Shown here: positions 27,549 through 36,069 of the stretch, piece after piece
How positions within the stretch are numbered: the first letter of the stretch is position 1
How the letters are laid out: each line of letters opens with the position of its first letter
Source: Verrucomicrobiaceae bacterium
GTDB taxonomy: Bacteria > Verrucomicrobiota > Verrucomicrobiia > Verrucomicrobiales > DEV007
Direction: 5' to 3'
Length of the DNA: 64,000 nucleotides
NCBI GenBank assembly: GCA_009936795.1
Contig: JAACDM010000442.1
Location: forward strand, 1 to 64,000
Notes under the pieces: generated by a model
What the model saw: the letters and a program-made list of their open reading frames with translations, nothing else
Told to the model about the DNA's origin: nothing
Databases searched by the model: none
Position numbers and translations under genes: made by a program

Positions 27549-28266
27549 GTAGAAGGCGACTCACTCAAATAATAATCCCGGACTTCTCAGACACTGGGTA
27601 GGTGGTGAGGCAACCCCCTGGCTAAAACGAGTAACCCCCATTGCTCGTCAAAAATAACCAAGTGGCTGCCCCTTCAACCCCTAGTCCGGCTTTCACCGAA
27701 CAATCGTAAGTTAAGGTTTTCCAACCGCCAGTGCAAGGCCATTCTCGAAACCCACCTGAAGCCGGATAACACGCCCTCCAAATTCACTACACAGCACTGG
27801 CCATGTCACCAGATCGCAAACCCGAACGGCTTGCCAAATAACCCCACGCCCGGCGCTGAGGGCTGGAAGACGACAAGACTCGACTTTTACGCGCTTCCAA
27901 CCAGCAACGATTCCATGACCATCAAAATGTCATAAGCCAACTTTTAAAATTTCTCCTTTCAACCAATCTAGCAATTCATTTTTCACGCCGCAACGATGAC
28001 CCTCTACTGGGGTTGTTGAAATCTGATCAACGGTGAATGGTCCTAAAAGCCTAACTAGCTCATAGCCGCGTGTGTAGCAGGAACACTCATAGCTTTGTCA
28101 AAAGCCTGCCAGGATTCCCAGAAATCTAGTCGGGTCGAAGCGCGAATCTGAGAATCCCGCTATGGAAAGAGACGGAGTTCACCCCATCCGGCAAATTCGC
28201 TTGGCTCAGCAGGCAGCACCATCTCGATGGAGTATCTTAATGGGAATCCTCATCCCGATTAAACCA
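27549..28266. other. 718-bp region without a confident gene
   Basis: On the plus strand a frame of 108 codons stays open from 27609 to the TAA at 27933-27935 but has no start codon that would give more than a short peptide; it may be chance or a remnant. No tRNA, riboswitch or strong hairpin is visible. The open codons just upstream of 28267 look like extension of the response regulator frame, not real N-terminus. Confidence 0.5.
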
Positions 28267-28794
28267 ATGAATACCTCATCATCAGATTCAAACCAATCCG
28301 TTCTCATCGTCGAAGACGATATGGATATCCGTCGTTTCCTTGCCTACGCACTAAAACATCTAGGCTTCCAAGTGTCTGAATGCAGTGACGTCAGTGCCGC
28401 CGAACGTTTCCTGCACTCGACTTCGCCTGACTTGGTTCTCGCAGACCGGAATCTTCCCGAACAGTCTGGTACGGACCTCGTTCGCCGAGGCCATCACATT
28501 CATAGCATGATTGGCATGAGCGGCGAAAGCAAGTGTTCCGGCGAAATGCTAGAAACAGGCGCCCTGGACTTTCTCACTAAACCAATCGGCCTTTCTAACC
28601 TCAAAAATGTCATCGAGAAACATCGAAAGCCCGTCAAAGAGCATAAAGCCAAGCAACTAGCTGCAGCCGCTTCTGCGGAATCAAAGACGCGCCCACTTCA
28701 ACAGAACGGCACCCGTTCACACCTCACGAATGCCCCTCGCGACTGGATGCGCGAATGGCATAGAGAACAAAGGCGGCTCCGATCAAGATCATAA
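28267..28794 (+). CDS. Single-domain response regulator receiver protein
   Basis: A 175-residue protein with one receiver (CheY-like) domain at residues 10-125. The acidic pocket is VEDD (16-18), the likely phosphate acceptor is Asp60 in LVLAD, and Lys105 in FLTKPI is the conserved lysine. The C-terminal 45 residues are basic, ending in an Arg-rich run, with no DNA-binding or catalytic domain. It may act by protein contact. The frame extends upstream (ATGs at 28162 and 28240), but 28267 starts just before the receiver fold. The last 71 bp overlap the end of convergent lgt. No histidine kinase is next to it. Confidence 0.8.
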   Translation: MNTSSSDSNQSVLIVEDDMDIRRFLAYALKHLGFQVSECSDVSAAERFLHSTSPDLVLADRNLPEQSGTDLVRRGHHIHSMIGMSGESKCSGEMLETGALDFLTKPIGLSNLKNVIEKHRKPVKEHKAKQLAAAASAESKTRPLQQNGTRSHLTNAPRDWMREWHREQRRLRSRS

Positions 28795-29692
28795 AAGAGG
28801 AGTAAAACTGGCCGCGCGTCAGACCTAACAAAAGAGTTGCATCAGGTTCGCGGAAAGTTTCGCCAACCATTCGCATGATTGCGTAGATGATAAAGAAGAC
28901 TCCGGTCAATAGTCCATAGGGCAGGTCTTTCCATTTGAGGCGCACGACCATAAGAACCCCGGCGATCAAGAAACCTTCGAGAAAGGCCTGGTATAGTTGT
29001 GAGGGATGCCGTGGTGTGAGGTAGCTCGCGAGTATCGGCAGCACCTCTGGAACGTGCCGCGCAGCCTCGATGACTTGATCTGCCGTCGTCACCTGCGCCT
29101 CCGGAAGGACCTGATCGACCTCGTCGATGATCTGGTAATAGGTCTCACGATCCAATCCGTGGTCTGGGCCCAGTTTCATCTCCTCAGAAAACTGCACCGC
29201 CCAAGAAACCGTGGTTGGGCGCCCGATAAGTTCACCATTTACGAAATTCGCCAAACGCCCAAAGCCGATCCCCACAGGGGCAATAGGTACCAAGCAGTCT
29301 CCAATATGTGGCCAAGAAATCTTGTTGCGCCAGGAGTAGTAGAAGGTAAAGGCGACCACCCCAAGAATACCACCGTGACTTGCCATACCGCCCTCTTGAA
29401 AGCGAAAGAACACCAACGGGTCAACGAGGAATTCCTCAAAGCGATAGAATAAAAAGAACCCTAAACGGCCTCCTATCATCACTCCAAAAATTGCCGTATA
29501 GACGATAAAGTCCGTAACTTTATCTTCCGGAATCTGGCAATAGCCTCGGCGTGACAGATAACGGAGAAAGAGAATCCCCACGATAAAGGCTAGCAAGTAG
29601 GCAAAACCATACCATCTAGGACCAAAGGTTTCCGTGATATGGAAGATGAAGGGATCCATCCGATGGATGTAGTAACCGAGAAGATAGTCCAT
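28724..29692 (-). CDS. lgt: Prolipoprotein diacylglyceryl transferase Lgt
   Basis: A 322-residue membrane enzyme that moves diacylglyceryl from phosphatidylglycerol to the lipobox cysteine of prolipoproteins. Seven hydrophobic segments fit the family. Visible motifs: GPRWYGFAYLLAF at the N-terminus, GGRLGFFLF, the Lgt signature GRLANFVNGELIGRPT near residue 145, and RHPSQLYQA toward the C-terminus. The extended start MDYLLGYYIHRMDPF is retained because lgt proteins of this phylum often begin that way; the ATG at 29659 is an alternative. It is the last gene of a minus-strand operon, 13 bp after the GT-C gene. The several lipoproteins in this window would be its substrates. Confidence 0.93.
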   Translation of the reverse strand: MDYLLGYYIHRMDPFIFHITETFGPRWYGFAYLLAFIVGILFLRYLSRRGYCQIPEDKVTDFIVYTAIFGVMIGGRLGFFLFYRFEEFLVDPLVFFRFQEGGMASHGGILGVVAFTFYYSWRNKISWPHIGDCLVPIAPVGIGFGRLANFVNGELIGRPTTVSWAVQFSEEMKLGPDHGLDRETYYQIIDEVDQVLPEAQVTTADQVIEAARHVPEVLPILASYLTPRHPSQLYQAFLEGFLIAGVLMVVRLKWKDLPYGLLTGVFFIIYAIMRMVGETFREPDATLLLGLTRGQFYSSFMILIGAAFVLYAIRASSREGHS

Positions 29693-29705
29693 ATTGAGGA
29701 ATGGC

Positions 29706-31142
29706 CTAGAGCTTGCCGGGCACGGCGTAAAGTTCAAGCCCTGGATGCAGAGGCTTCGGATCTCTTGGTGCCGCACACCACAGCGGCGTTTCCTTCTTTA
29801 AACGTCGGTAAAACTTCAAGGCAGCCGTCCATTCCTCCATCCTGGACGGATCGACCGTCGCTCCGTCCACGAGGAAACGGTGGTAGGTGTCATAGCAAAT
29901 GACAACGTGAGTAACACCACGGGCTCTGAGATCCTCCAAGGATCCAAGGCTCGGCGCATACTCGGCAGCCTCAATCTTGGATGCACGGTCGCCCCTCCAC
30001 CGCTGGGCCGCTTCGATCTCGGCAGCGGCATCAGCAACAATGACTGCTGCCGCTGGCATCTTCTCAGCAATGTACTGGCAGAGCCCTGATCGGCTATCAC
30101 CACCAAACGCATTCCGATGGGACACTAGCCAGGGATACCAAGGCACGACTATACTAGCAAACAACACAACCGCCACACCCAACTTTCCCCATCGAAAACG
30201 AGCAGGCACTCGTCGTACAAGCATCGCTACTTGCAGCCCAACGTAATAGAGTGCGATCATCATCACTGGCAGGAGGTAACGTTCGGAGTACTTTCTTGTA
30301 GATAGGAGCACCACGAAATAGACCCCTATGTAAGACAAAACTACGTAGTCAGAACGACTGAGCCTCTTCCAAGACAGCCCCCAAAGTCCTAACAACACCA
30401 ATCCATGAATTCCCAGTTCGTAGATGAGCCTCCAGAAATAGCCGATGTTGGGCAACGAGCTGCCGATCCCCTTGTGCCCATGTATCAACCACGACGCCTC
30501 CCGCATCAACGAGTCTGCAAGCACTCCAAACGGATTATCAATCATCAAGAGGCGCAAATGAACGAGTGTGATTACGGCCACAGTACTTGCGATCAATTTC
30601 CGCTTCTCCGTGGTCACTAACCAGCCCACAGCCAGTAAGCTAATCCCGGCGTACTTCGAGGCTGCGGCAATGCCTATCGCCAAGCCCATGTAAACAGCAG
30701 TGTGCTTCGTAGTTGTTAACGCCCAGAGCACCGAGGCAACTCCAAGTAAATAGGGCGTGTCTTCCTTAAAATAGTGCCCCACCTCATAGAATCGAAAGTA
30801 CAAGACGCACACGATTCCCACCGCGAAGCCAGCGAGTAAACCCAAGCGATTAGTTGCCGCAAGCGATAACATACCAATGGCTACGGCCATACAGAAGGCT
30901 GACACCGCTCGACCGCAAGCCACGATCCCAACGTCATCAACTCGTGAAACCCCAGAAACCCGACAAACGGCATCCGTGACTTCCAGGAGAAGAAGCGGAT
31001 GATTCAGATTCCGCTCGTCGCGCTGAAGCTGGGCAACCTTACTTGGCTCATCATGGTGATAAACCGCTGGCCAATCGTTGTGTTCGAGGTAAAGGCCCAA
31101 GGCAATTGCCATGAAGAGGACGGCCTGAAGGATCCCCCTCAT
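29706..31142 (-). CDS. GT-C-type multi-pass membrane protein (GT39/PMT-like)
   Basis: A 478-residue protein with about ten hydrophobic segments. The first loop has WPAVYHHDEPSKVAQL, an acidic stretch in the place where PMT/ArnT-type GT-C glycosyltransferases carry catalytic acids, and the C-terminal part is a soluble alpha/beta domain (VIVADAAAEIEAA, VTHVVICYDTYHRFL). Such enzymes transfer sugars from polyprenyl-phosphate donors outside the membrane. The family assignment is from topology and the DE motif and is moderate. It lies 13 bp after the M42 peptidase gene and 13 bp before lgt. Confidence 0.7.
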   Translation of the reverse strand: MRGILQAVLFMAIALGLYLEHNDWPAVYHHDEPSKVAQLQRDERNLNHPLLLLEVTDAVCRVSGVSRVDDVGIVACGRAVSAFCMAVAIGMLSLAATNRLGLLAGFAVGIVCVLYFRFYEVGHYFKEDTPYLLGVASVLWALTTTKHTAVYMGLAIGIAAASKYAGISLLAVGWLVTTEKRKLIASTVAVITLVHLRLLMIDNPFGVLADSLMREASWLIHGHKGIGSSLPNIGYFWRLIYELGIHGLVLLGLWGLSWKRLSRSDYVVLSYIGVYFVVLLSTRKYSERYLLPVMMIALYYVGLQVAMLVRRVPARFRWGKLGVAVVLFASIVVPWYPWLVSHRNAFGGDSRSGLCQYIAEKMPAAAVIVADAAAEIEAAQRWRGDRASKIEAAEYAPSLGSLEDLRARGVTHVVICYDTYHRFLVDGATVDPSRMEEWTAALKFYRRLKKETPLWCAAPRDPKPLHPGLELYAVPGKL

Positions 31143-31155
31143 GAATGCTTGAGCG

Positions 31156-32247
31156 TTAGGCTCGCAAGAAGTCTGTCAGATCGTTCACGGCCTCTGCGTC
31201 GAACGCACGCACCAGCACGTCGATCAACTTCATCGCCTCTAAGTAATCCGTAATCTGGAGAATCGAATGATGAGAGTGGATGTAACGCGTAGGCACACCA
31301 AGAACAATGCTCGGAACACCTTGATCATGGAGATGGATGGCGCTGGCGTCCGTCCCTCCACCTCGACGCACAGTCACCTGGTGATCTATCCCTGCGCCCT
31401 TTGCATGGGAGACAACGAAGTCCACGAGGCGCCGGCTAGACAAGGCCCGCGGATCCATCACACGCAGTTGCACGCCTTCACCAAGAGCCCCCTGAGCATC
31501 ATCGCGATTCATTCCTGGTGTGTCATCAGCGGGCGGCCCCTCGAGCACCAGCGCCACGTCCGGCTTGGCAAGTGCTGAAGCGGTTACAGCGCCACGACAT
31601 CCAACCTCTTCCTGCACGGTCGCTACACCAAGGAGCTGGTTGGGAAGCTTCTTCTTTTTTAGTGCGCACATTGACTGAGTGAGCAGCGCCATCCCTACCC
31701 TATTATCAAAAGCCTTACCAAGAAACCGATCAGGATGAGCCAGAGACTTAAATTTCGTGGCCGGAACAATGGAATCACCTAGCTGAACACCAAACTCCTC
31801 CATCACTTGTTCCCGACTATCACCCCCAATGTCGATCGACATTTTATCGAGGGCCATCACCTTAGAAGCAGCACCCTCACCTAACTGATGCGGAGGAATC
31901 GAGGCCACACAGCCAGGAATAGCCCTGCCACTCGCGGCCATCACGATGACTCCCTGAGCAAGGACGACGTGTGGCCACCATCCACCCAACGGAACAATTT
32001 CGATAAACCCAGTCTTGGTGATATTCTGCACCATAAACCCAACCTCATCCATGTGCGCAGTGAGCATAACCCGAGGCCCGTCCTTGGGATCACCATCGCG
32101 GGCGGCAAGGACACAACCAGTGCGATCCGCAGAGAAGGCATGACCATTGAGTTCCTGGCAGAACACTTTCCTCACGAGTTCCTCATTTCCTGAGGCACCC
32201 GGAGTTTCGGAGTAAAGCTTAAGTAAGCGCTCGGCTTCAGTACGCAT
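31156..32247 (-). CDS. M42-family metallopeptidase (aminopeptidase/endoglucanase-type)
   Basis: A 363-residue cytoplasmic peptidase. The binuclear zinc site can be followed in AHMDEVGF (His65, Asp67), GKAFDNRVG (Asp181), the catalytic EEVGCRGA (Glu213, Glu214), LVLEGPPADD (the aspartate before it, 231) and the late IHSHHS. Members are glutamyl or general aminopeptidases, often oligomeric. The length is normal. It is the second gene of the fumC operon (9-bp gap), and nothing suggests a specific link to the TCA cycle beyond shared transcription. Confidence 0.92.
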   Translation of the reverse strand: MRTEAERLLKLYSETPGASGNEELVRKVFCQELNGHAFSADRTGCVLAARDGDPKDGPRVMLTAHMDEVGFMVQNITKTGFIEIVPLGGWWPHVVLAQGVIVMAASGRAIPGCVASIPPHQLGEGAASKVMALDKMSIDIGGDSREQVMEEFGVQLGDSIVPATKFKSLAHPDRFLGKAFDNRVGMALLTQSMCALKKKKLPNQLLGVATVQEEVGCRGAVTASALAKPDVALVLEGPPADDTPGMNRDDAQGALGEGVQLRVMDPRALSSRRLVDFVVSHAKGAGIDHQVTVRRGGGTDASAIHLHDQGVPSIVLGVPTRYIHSHHSILQITDYLEAMKLIDVLVRAFDAEAVNDLTDFLRA

Positions 32248-32256
32248 CTTATCAAG

Positions 32257-33651
32257 TTAGGCAGAAGGTGCAGTCATCGTTGCCGGATCAAGTGCAGCTT
32301 TCAGTTCATCTGGAGGCATGACCTCCATCTCGACACAAAGCTCACGAACAGTCTTGCCAGTCTCAACTGATTGCTTTGCTATCTTGGCCGCCGTATCGTA
32401 GCCGATGATCGGAGCTAGGCTCGTCACCATGGACATACTGTATTCGATTAGCTCGTTACAACGAGCTTCGTTCGCTTCGATCCCGTTGACACAACGCTCT
32501 CGGAAGATCAGAGAGGCGTTGGCCAGAAGGTTGATGCTTTCTAGCAAACTATCGGCGAGCACTGGCATCATCACATTCACTTCGAAATTTCCATTCGCTG
32601 CTGCCCACGTCACAGAAGAATCATTACCCATGACACGCGCAGCCACTTGCATGAGAGACTCGCACATTACAGGATTCACCTTGCCTGGCATGATGGAGCT
32701 ACCCGGCTGGGTCGATGGCAAACTGATCTCGCCGATTCCACAACGCGGCCCACTACCGAGCCAACGCACATCGTTGGCAATCTTGAATAGCGAAGTCGCG
32801 ATCGTCTTGAGCTGACCACTGGCTTCAACCAAGGCATCTTTCGCCGCTTGGGCTTCGAAATGATCTTTGGCTTCCTTGAAATCGATTCCTGTCTGTTTTG
32901 CAATGAAGGCGATGGCCTTGGGTGGAAATTCAGGATGGCAATTGAGTCCCGTTCCCACAGCGGTGCCACCCAAAGGAAGCTCTAGCAAAGCCTCGATCGC
33001 CCTGTGAACACGATCACAAGAGAGTTCGAGCTGACGAGCGTACCCCGCAAACTCTTGCCCAAGACGAACAGGCGTCGCATCCATCAGATGGGTACGCCCG
33101 ATCTTGAGCACATCGTGAAAGGCGACTGCCTTCTCGTTGAGTGACACTTGAAGGGCTGTCAGCTGTGGGAGAAGCGTGTTCTTCAAGGATTCTGCCGTAG
33201 CGATGTGAATCGCCGTTGGGATCGTATCATTGCTGGACTGCCCTTGGTTCACATGGTCATTCGGATGAACCGGCTCCTTAGACCCAATAGGTTGACCAGC
33301 GATCTTTGAGCAAAGATTCGCAATCACCTCGTTCGCATTCATGTTAGTACTAGTTCCCGATCCCGTTTGATACACATCGACCACGAAATGCTGGTCATGC
33401 TCACCATTCACGACCTGCTCTGCTGCTTGTGCAATGAGATCGCACTTGTCTGCTGGCACCACACCAAGGTCCTTATTCGCAAGCGCAGCCGCCCATTTGA
33501 TCAGGCCCATGGCTCGGATCATGGAACGATCGAAACCGCGTCCCGCGACCGGGAAATTTAGCACAGCTCGTTGGGTAGACGCACCATACAGCGCGTCTGC
33601 GGGCACGGGCATTTCACCCATCGAATCTTTCTCAATACGTTGATCACTCAT
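32257..33651 (-). CDS. fumC: Class II fumarate hydratase FumC
   Basis: A 464-residue enzyme that interconverts fumarate and malate in the TCA cycle. The fumarase/aspartase signature GSSIMPGKVNP is present near residue 315, with the upstream substrate-site SSNDT (as QSSNDTIP) and GRTHLMDATPVRLG. The ATG at 33651 is chosen over the one at 33669 because the family start MSDQRIEKDSMGEM aligns there. It is the first gene of the operon fumC-M42-GT-C-lgt. Unlike class I enzymes it carries no iron-sulfur cluster. The sdh operon lies 1.3 kb away on the same strand. Confidence 0.96.
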   Translation of the reverse strand: MSDQRIEKDSMGEMPVPADALYGASTQRAVLNFPVAGRGFDRSMIRAMGLIKWAAALANKDLGVVPADKCDLIAQAAEQVVNGEHDQHFVVDVYQTGSGTSTNMNANEVIANLCSKIAGQPIGSKEPVHPNDHVNQGQSSNDTIPTAIHIATAESLKNTLLPQLTALQVSLNEKAVAFHDVLKIGRTHLMDATPVRLGQEFAGYARQLELSCDRVHRAIEALLELPLGGTAVGTGLNCHPEFPPKAIAFIAKQTGIDFKEAKDHFEAQAAKDALVEASGQLKTIATSLFKIANDVRWLGSGPRCGIGEISLPSTQPGSSIMPGKVNPVMCESLMQVAARVMGNDSSVTWAAANGNFEVNVMMPVLADSLLESINLLANASLIFRERCVNGIEANEARCNELIEYSMSMVTSLAPIIGYDTAAKIAKQSVETGKTVRELCVEMEVMPPDELKAALDPATMTAPSA

Positions 33652-34039
33652 AAGTCTCGCTGGGATCATTCAGCGAGTTCTCAGACTTCTCAAGCTCTTG
33701 TCCACCAATACGCACATACCTGTAAAGCGAACCGCTCGTAAGCCGCAGCAATACAGGTCAGACTGGTGGCAAACTCTGGCATGGTTGGCTAGGAAAAGGA
33801 AGCGACCTGATCACCCCCCATTTCACTCCGGCAGAGTATCCAGGAAGAAATGCCCCTCATTCTTCGTCTTAAACTAATTACAGCCACCCAGTCAACTCGT
33901 CATGATCCCCTCATCAGTGGGCATCAAAAGGGCAAGGGTGACCTCCAAGAGAATGACTTCCACCCGAAAACCGCCCCAAAGCAGACAAGAGCAACCCACT
34001 GAAGGTCTTCTGGTGACTCCTTCTCGACGGAATCGAGGG
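33652..34039. other. 388-bp region without a gene
   Basis: I see no open frame with a credible product, no hairpin terminator and no RNA gene. It probably contains the fumC promoter on the minus strand. Confidence 0.5.
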
Positions 34040-34735
34040 CTACACCGAGAAATAAAACACGTAGTAGGAAGTAGCCTCTAGTTCTTCGGCACGCATGCGC
34101 TTCCCTCGGGCGTGTTCTCCCCAACTTTCATCAAAGATGACTTCATTCGTTTGGCGATTGTAACCTGTGATCACACTAGCGTGAGCAGGAGACCCCACTC
34201 CTGGCCAGCGAGCTTTATCAGAATCGTCTGGCTCTGGTAACGCACCGGCACGGCCTGTTGCCCTCATGTGAAGCTGGTTTCGCCCTTTGTCGTAATGACG
34301 CCATACTAACACAGGCAATCCGGCATCTACCGACACCTGGACGCGCTCGATGTCGATTTTGGTTGCACGCTTCAATCGCATACCACCTTCCCTGGCTACC
34401 GCATTGTAGGCCTCGATCATCTTCTTGCCACCCTGACCATAGCGAAAACCTGCCACAGACGCTAAGGTTGCAGGATCAACTTGGATTCCCAAATACTGGG
34501 CTCCCATGAGAAACGTGGTGATACCACAATACGCCCTGCCACCTTGATAGATCATTGGCACGCCATCTACTTGCACATCGCCTGTCGCCACTTGCTTCAC
34601 ATTCCCTTTGAGCCGCTTCAAACGTTCCCGCTTCCTAACACTCTCGTGTTCAGGGCTTAATAAACTCTCGCGCACCGTCTCCCGCCTCCGTAGATCCACC
34701 CTCACATAAAAGTCTTTTGCCGTGCGCAATTGCAC
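34040..34735 (-). CDS. C39/papain-like cysteine peptidase-like protein
   Basis: A 231-residue protein. YQGGRAYCGITTFLMGA (from residue 63) gives a Gln before the nucleophile Cys70; HASVITGYN gives the histidine and DESWGE the third catalytic residue, as in C39-like and BtrH-type folds. Related verrucomicrobial proteins have an N-terminal region and signal peptide that are missing here: the frame is closed upstream by a stop and the only early start is GTG at 34735, without a clear ribosome site. The gene may therefore be 5'-degraded or have a start I cannot identify. It stands alone between the fumC and sdh operons. Confidence 0.65.
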   Translation of the reverse strand: MQLRTAKDFYVRVDLRRRETVRESLLSPEHESVRKRERLKRLKGNVKQVATGDVQVDGVPMIYQGGRAYCGITTFLMGAQYLGIQVDPATLASVAGFRYGQGGKKMIEAYNAVAREGGMRLKRATKIDIERVQVSVDAGLPVLVWRHYDKGRNQLHMRATGRAGALPEPDDSDKARWPGVGSPAHASVITGYNRQTNEVIFDESWGEHARGKRMRAEELEATSYYVFYFSV

Positions 34736-34909
34736 CGCTAGGCCATCGTTTTAGCCAAACCTGAATCCGCTATAATTTGTACTCAAGATCAGCGGAGACA
34801 CGCTTTGCAACGATGTGCCAGGGAAACTCCACCAGTGAGGACGCAAGCAGAAAACAGAGCTAACGACACCTACTTTGAATATCGCGAACAATGCTCGCAG
34901 TGTAGCGCT

Positions 34910-35263
34910 CTATTTCTTTGAAAAAACAAGCCATGCCCACCCAACAAGTAGGCTGACGCCCCCGAATGGCGTCAGTGCTCCAAGCATTCTCAGATTGCTC
35001 AGACACAAGGCATAGAGCGATCCAGAGAAGAGCAGGACCCCGGTCAGAAAGGCCCACCAAACCCCTTTAACGAAAGGTGCCCGCCCGGCAACTACACACA
35101 ACATTATCGCGTGGACAATATGGTAGAAACTAGCCGTTTGCCAAGTAGCTGTGAAGTCCCGTTCGATCAGCAAATCCCTCAAGGCATGTCCACCAATCGC
35201 TCCCAATGCAACAGCGAGAAAGCCAATGCCCGCGGAAACACGGAAAGCTACGGTTGCGGACAT
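34910..35263 (-). CDS. DUF423 family membrane protein
   Basis: A 117-residue protein with four membrane segments and the DUF423 pattern: GFLAVALGAIGGHALRD at the N-terminus, ASFYHIVHAIMLCVV in the middle, and LGALTPFGGVSLLVGW at the end. Its function is unknown. It begins 4 bp after the stop of sdhB, so it is likely cotranscribed with the succinate dehydrogenase operon. Confidence 0.92.
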   Translation of the reverse strand: MSATVAFRVSAGIGFLAVALGAIGGHALRDLLIERDFTATWQTASFYHIVHAIMLCVVAGRAPFVKGVWWAFLTGVLLFSGSLYALCLSNLRMLGALTPFGGVSLLVGWAWLVFSKK

Positions 35264-35267
35264 GGAT

Positions 35268-36044
35268 TTAAGCGTTGGAGCCCACCGCCTCCTTCACTGA
35301 GGCTGCCGCGAAGTCGCGGTTCATCTTGGTGATGTAAGTAGCGCTGATCTCTTTCGGGCATACAGCCTCACACTCATACTGATTCGTGCAATTGCCGAAG
35401 CCAGACTCGTCCATGGTACGCACCATGCCGAGCACGCGACGGTTTTTCTCCGCCTTGCCCTGGGGAAGCATGGCCAGGTGCTCAACCTTGGCTGCGACAA
35501 ACAGCATAGCCGAAGCATTTTTGCAGGCTGCCACGCAAGCGCCACAGCCGATACAAGCTGCGGCGTCGAACGCTGAGTCAGCGACGGGTTTGGGAATGGG
35601 CGTTGCGTTGGCGTCCACCGCCGAGCCTGTGCGGGCGCTGATGAACCCGCCCGCTTGAATGATGCGATCAAAGGCGCTCCGGTTGACCATAAGATCCTTG
35701 AGCACTGGAAAAGCATCAGCGCGGAAGGGCTCCACCCAAATAGTATCGCCATCCTTGAAACTCCGCATGTGCAACTGACAGGTAGTGACGCCGTTGCCAG
35801 GCCCATGGGGACGACCATTGATGGTCAATGAACAAGACCCACATATGCCCTCGCGGCAATCGTGATCGAAGACGACAGGCTCACCACCAGATTCAATGAT
35901 ATCTTCATTCACGATATCCAGCATTTCCAGGAAGGACGCCGTCGTCGGAATATCTTTCGCGTCGTATGTTTCGATACGACCTTGAGCTTCAGCGTTCGAC
36001 TGACGCCAGACTTTTAGAGTAAGATTCAGTTTCTCGGTAGCCAT
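35268..36044 (-). CDS. sdhB: Succinate dehydrogenase/fumarate reductase iron-sulfur subunit
   Basis: A 258-residue subunit of complex II. Cys63, Cys68 and Cys71 in CREGICGSC plus Cys89 hold the 2Fe-2S cluster. [11 protein letters not shown] (164-174) and ECEAVCP near residue 230 hold the 4Fe-4S and 3Fe-4S clusters. It passes electrons from the flavoprotein to quinone at the membrane anchor. Sequence and gene order resemble the Bacteroides/Wolinella-type enzyme. It follows sdhA by 25 bp and is followed by the DUF423 gene. Confidence 0.96.
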   Translation of the reverse strand: MATEKLNLTLKVWRQSNAEAQGRIETYDAKDIPTTASFLEMLDIVNEDIIESGGEPVVFDHDCREGICGSCSLTINGRPHGPGNGVTTCQLHMRSFKDGDTIWVEPFRADAFPVLKDLMVNRSAFDRIIQAGGFISARTGSAVDANATPIPKPVADSAFDAAACIGCGACVAACKNASAMLFVAAKVEHLAMLPQGKAEKNRRVLGMVRTMDESGFGNCTNQYECEAVCPKEISATYITKMNRDFAAASVKEAVGSNA

Positions 36045-36069
36045 TAGTGTAAGGAATTTAGGGGACGCT

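Noticed and set aside
27549-28266. tRNA, riboswitch or CRISPR in the gap
   Set aside because: No T-loop, conserved aptamer pattern or spaced repeat was found by eye.
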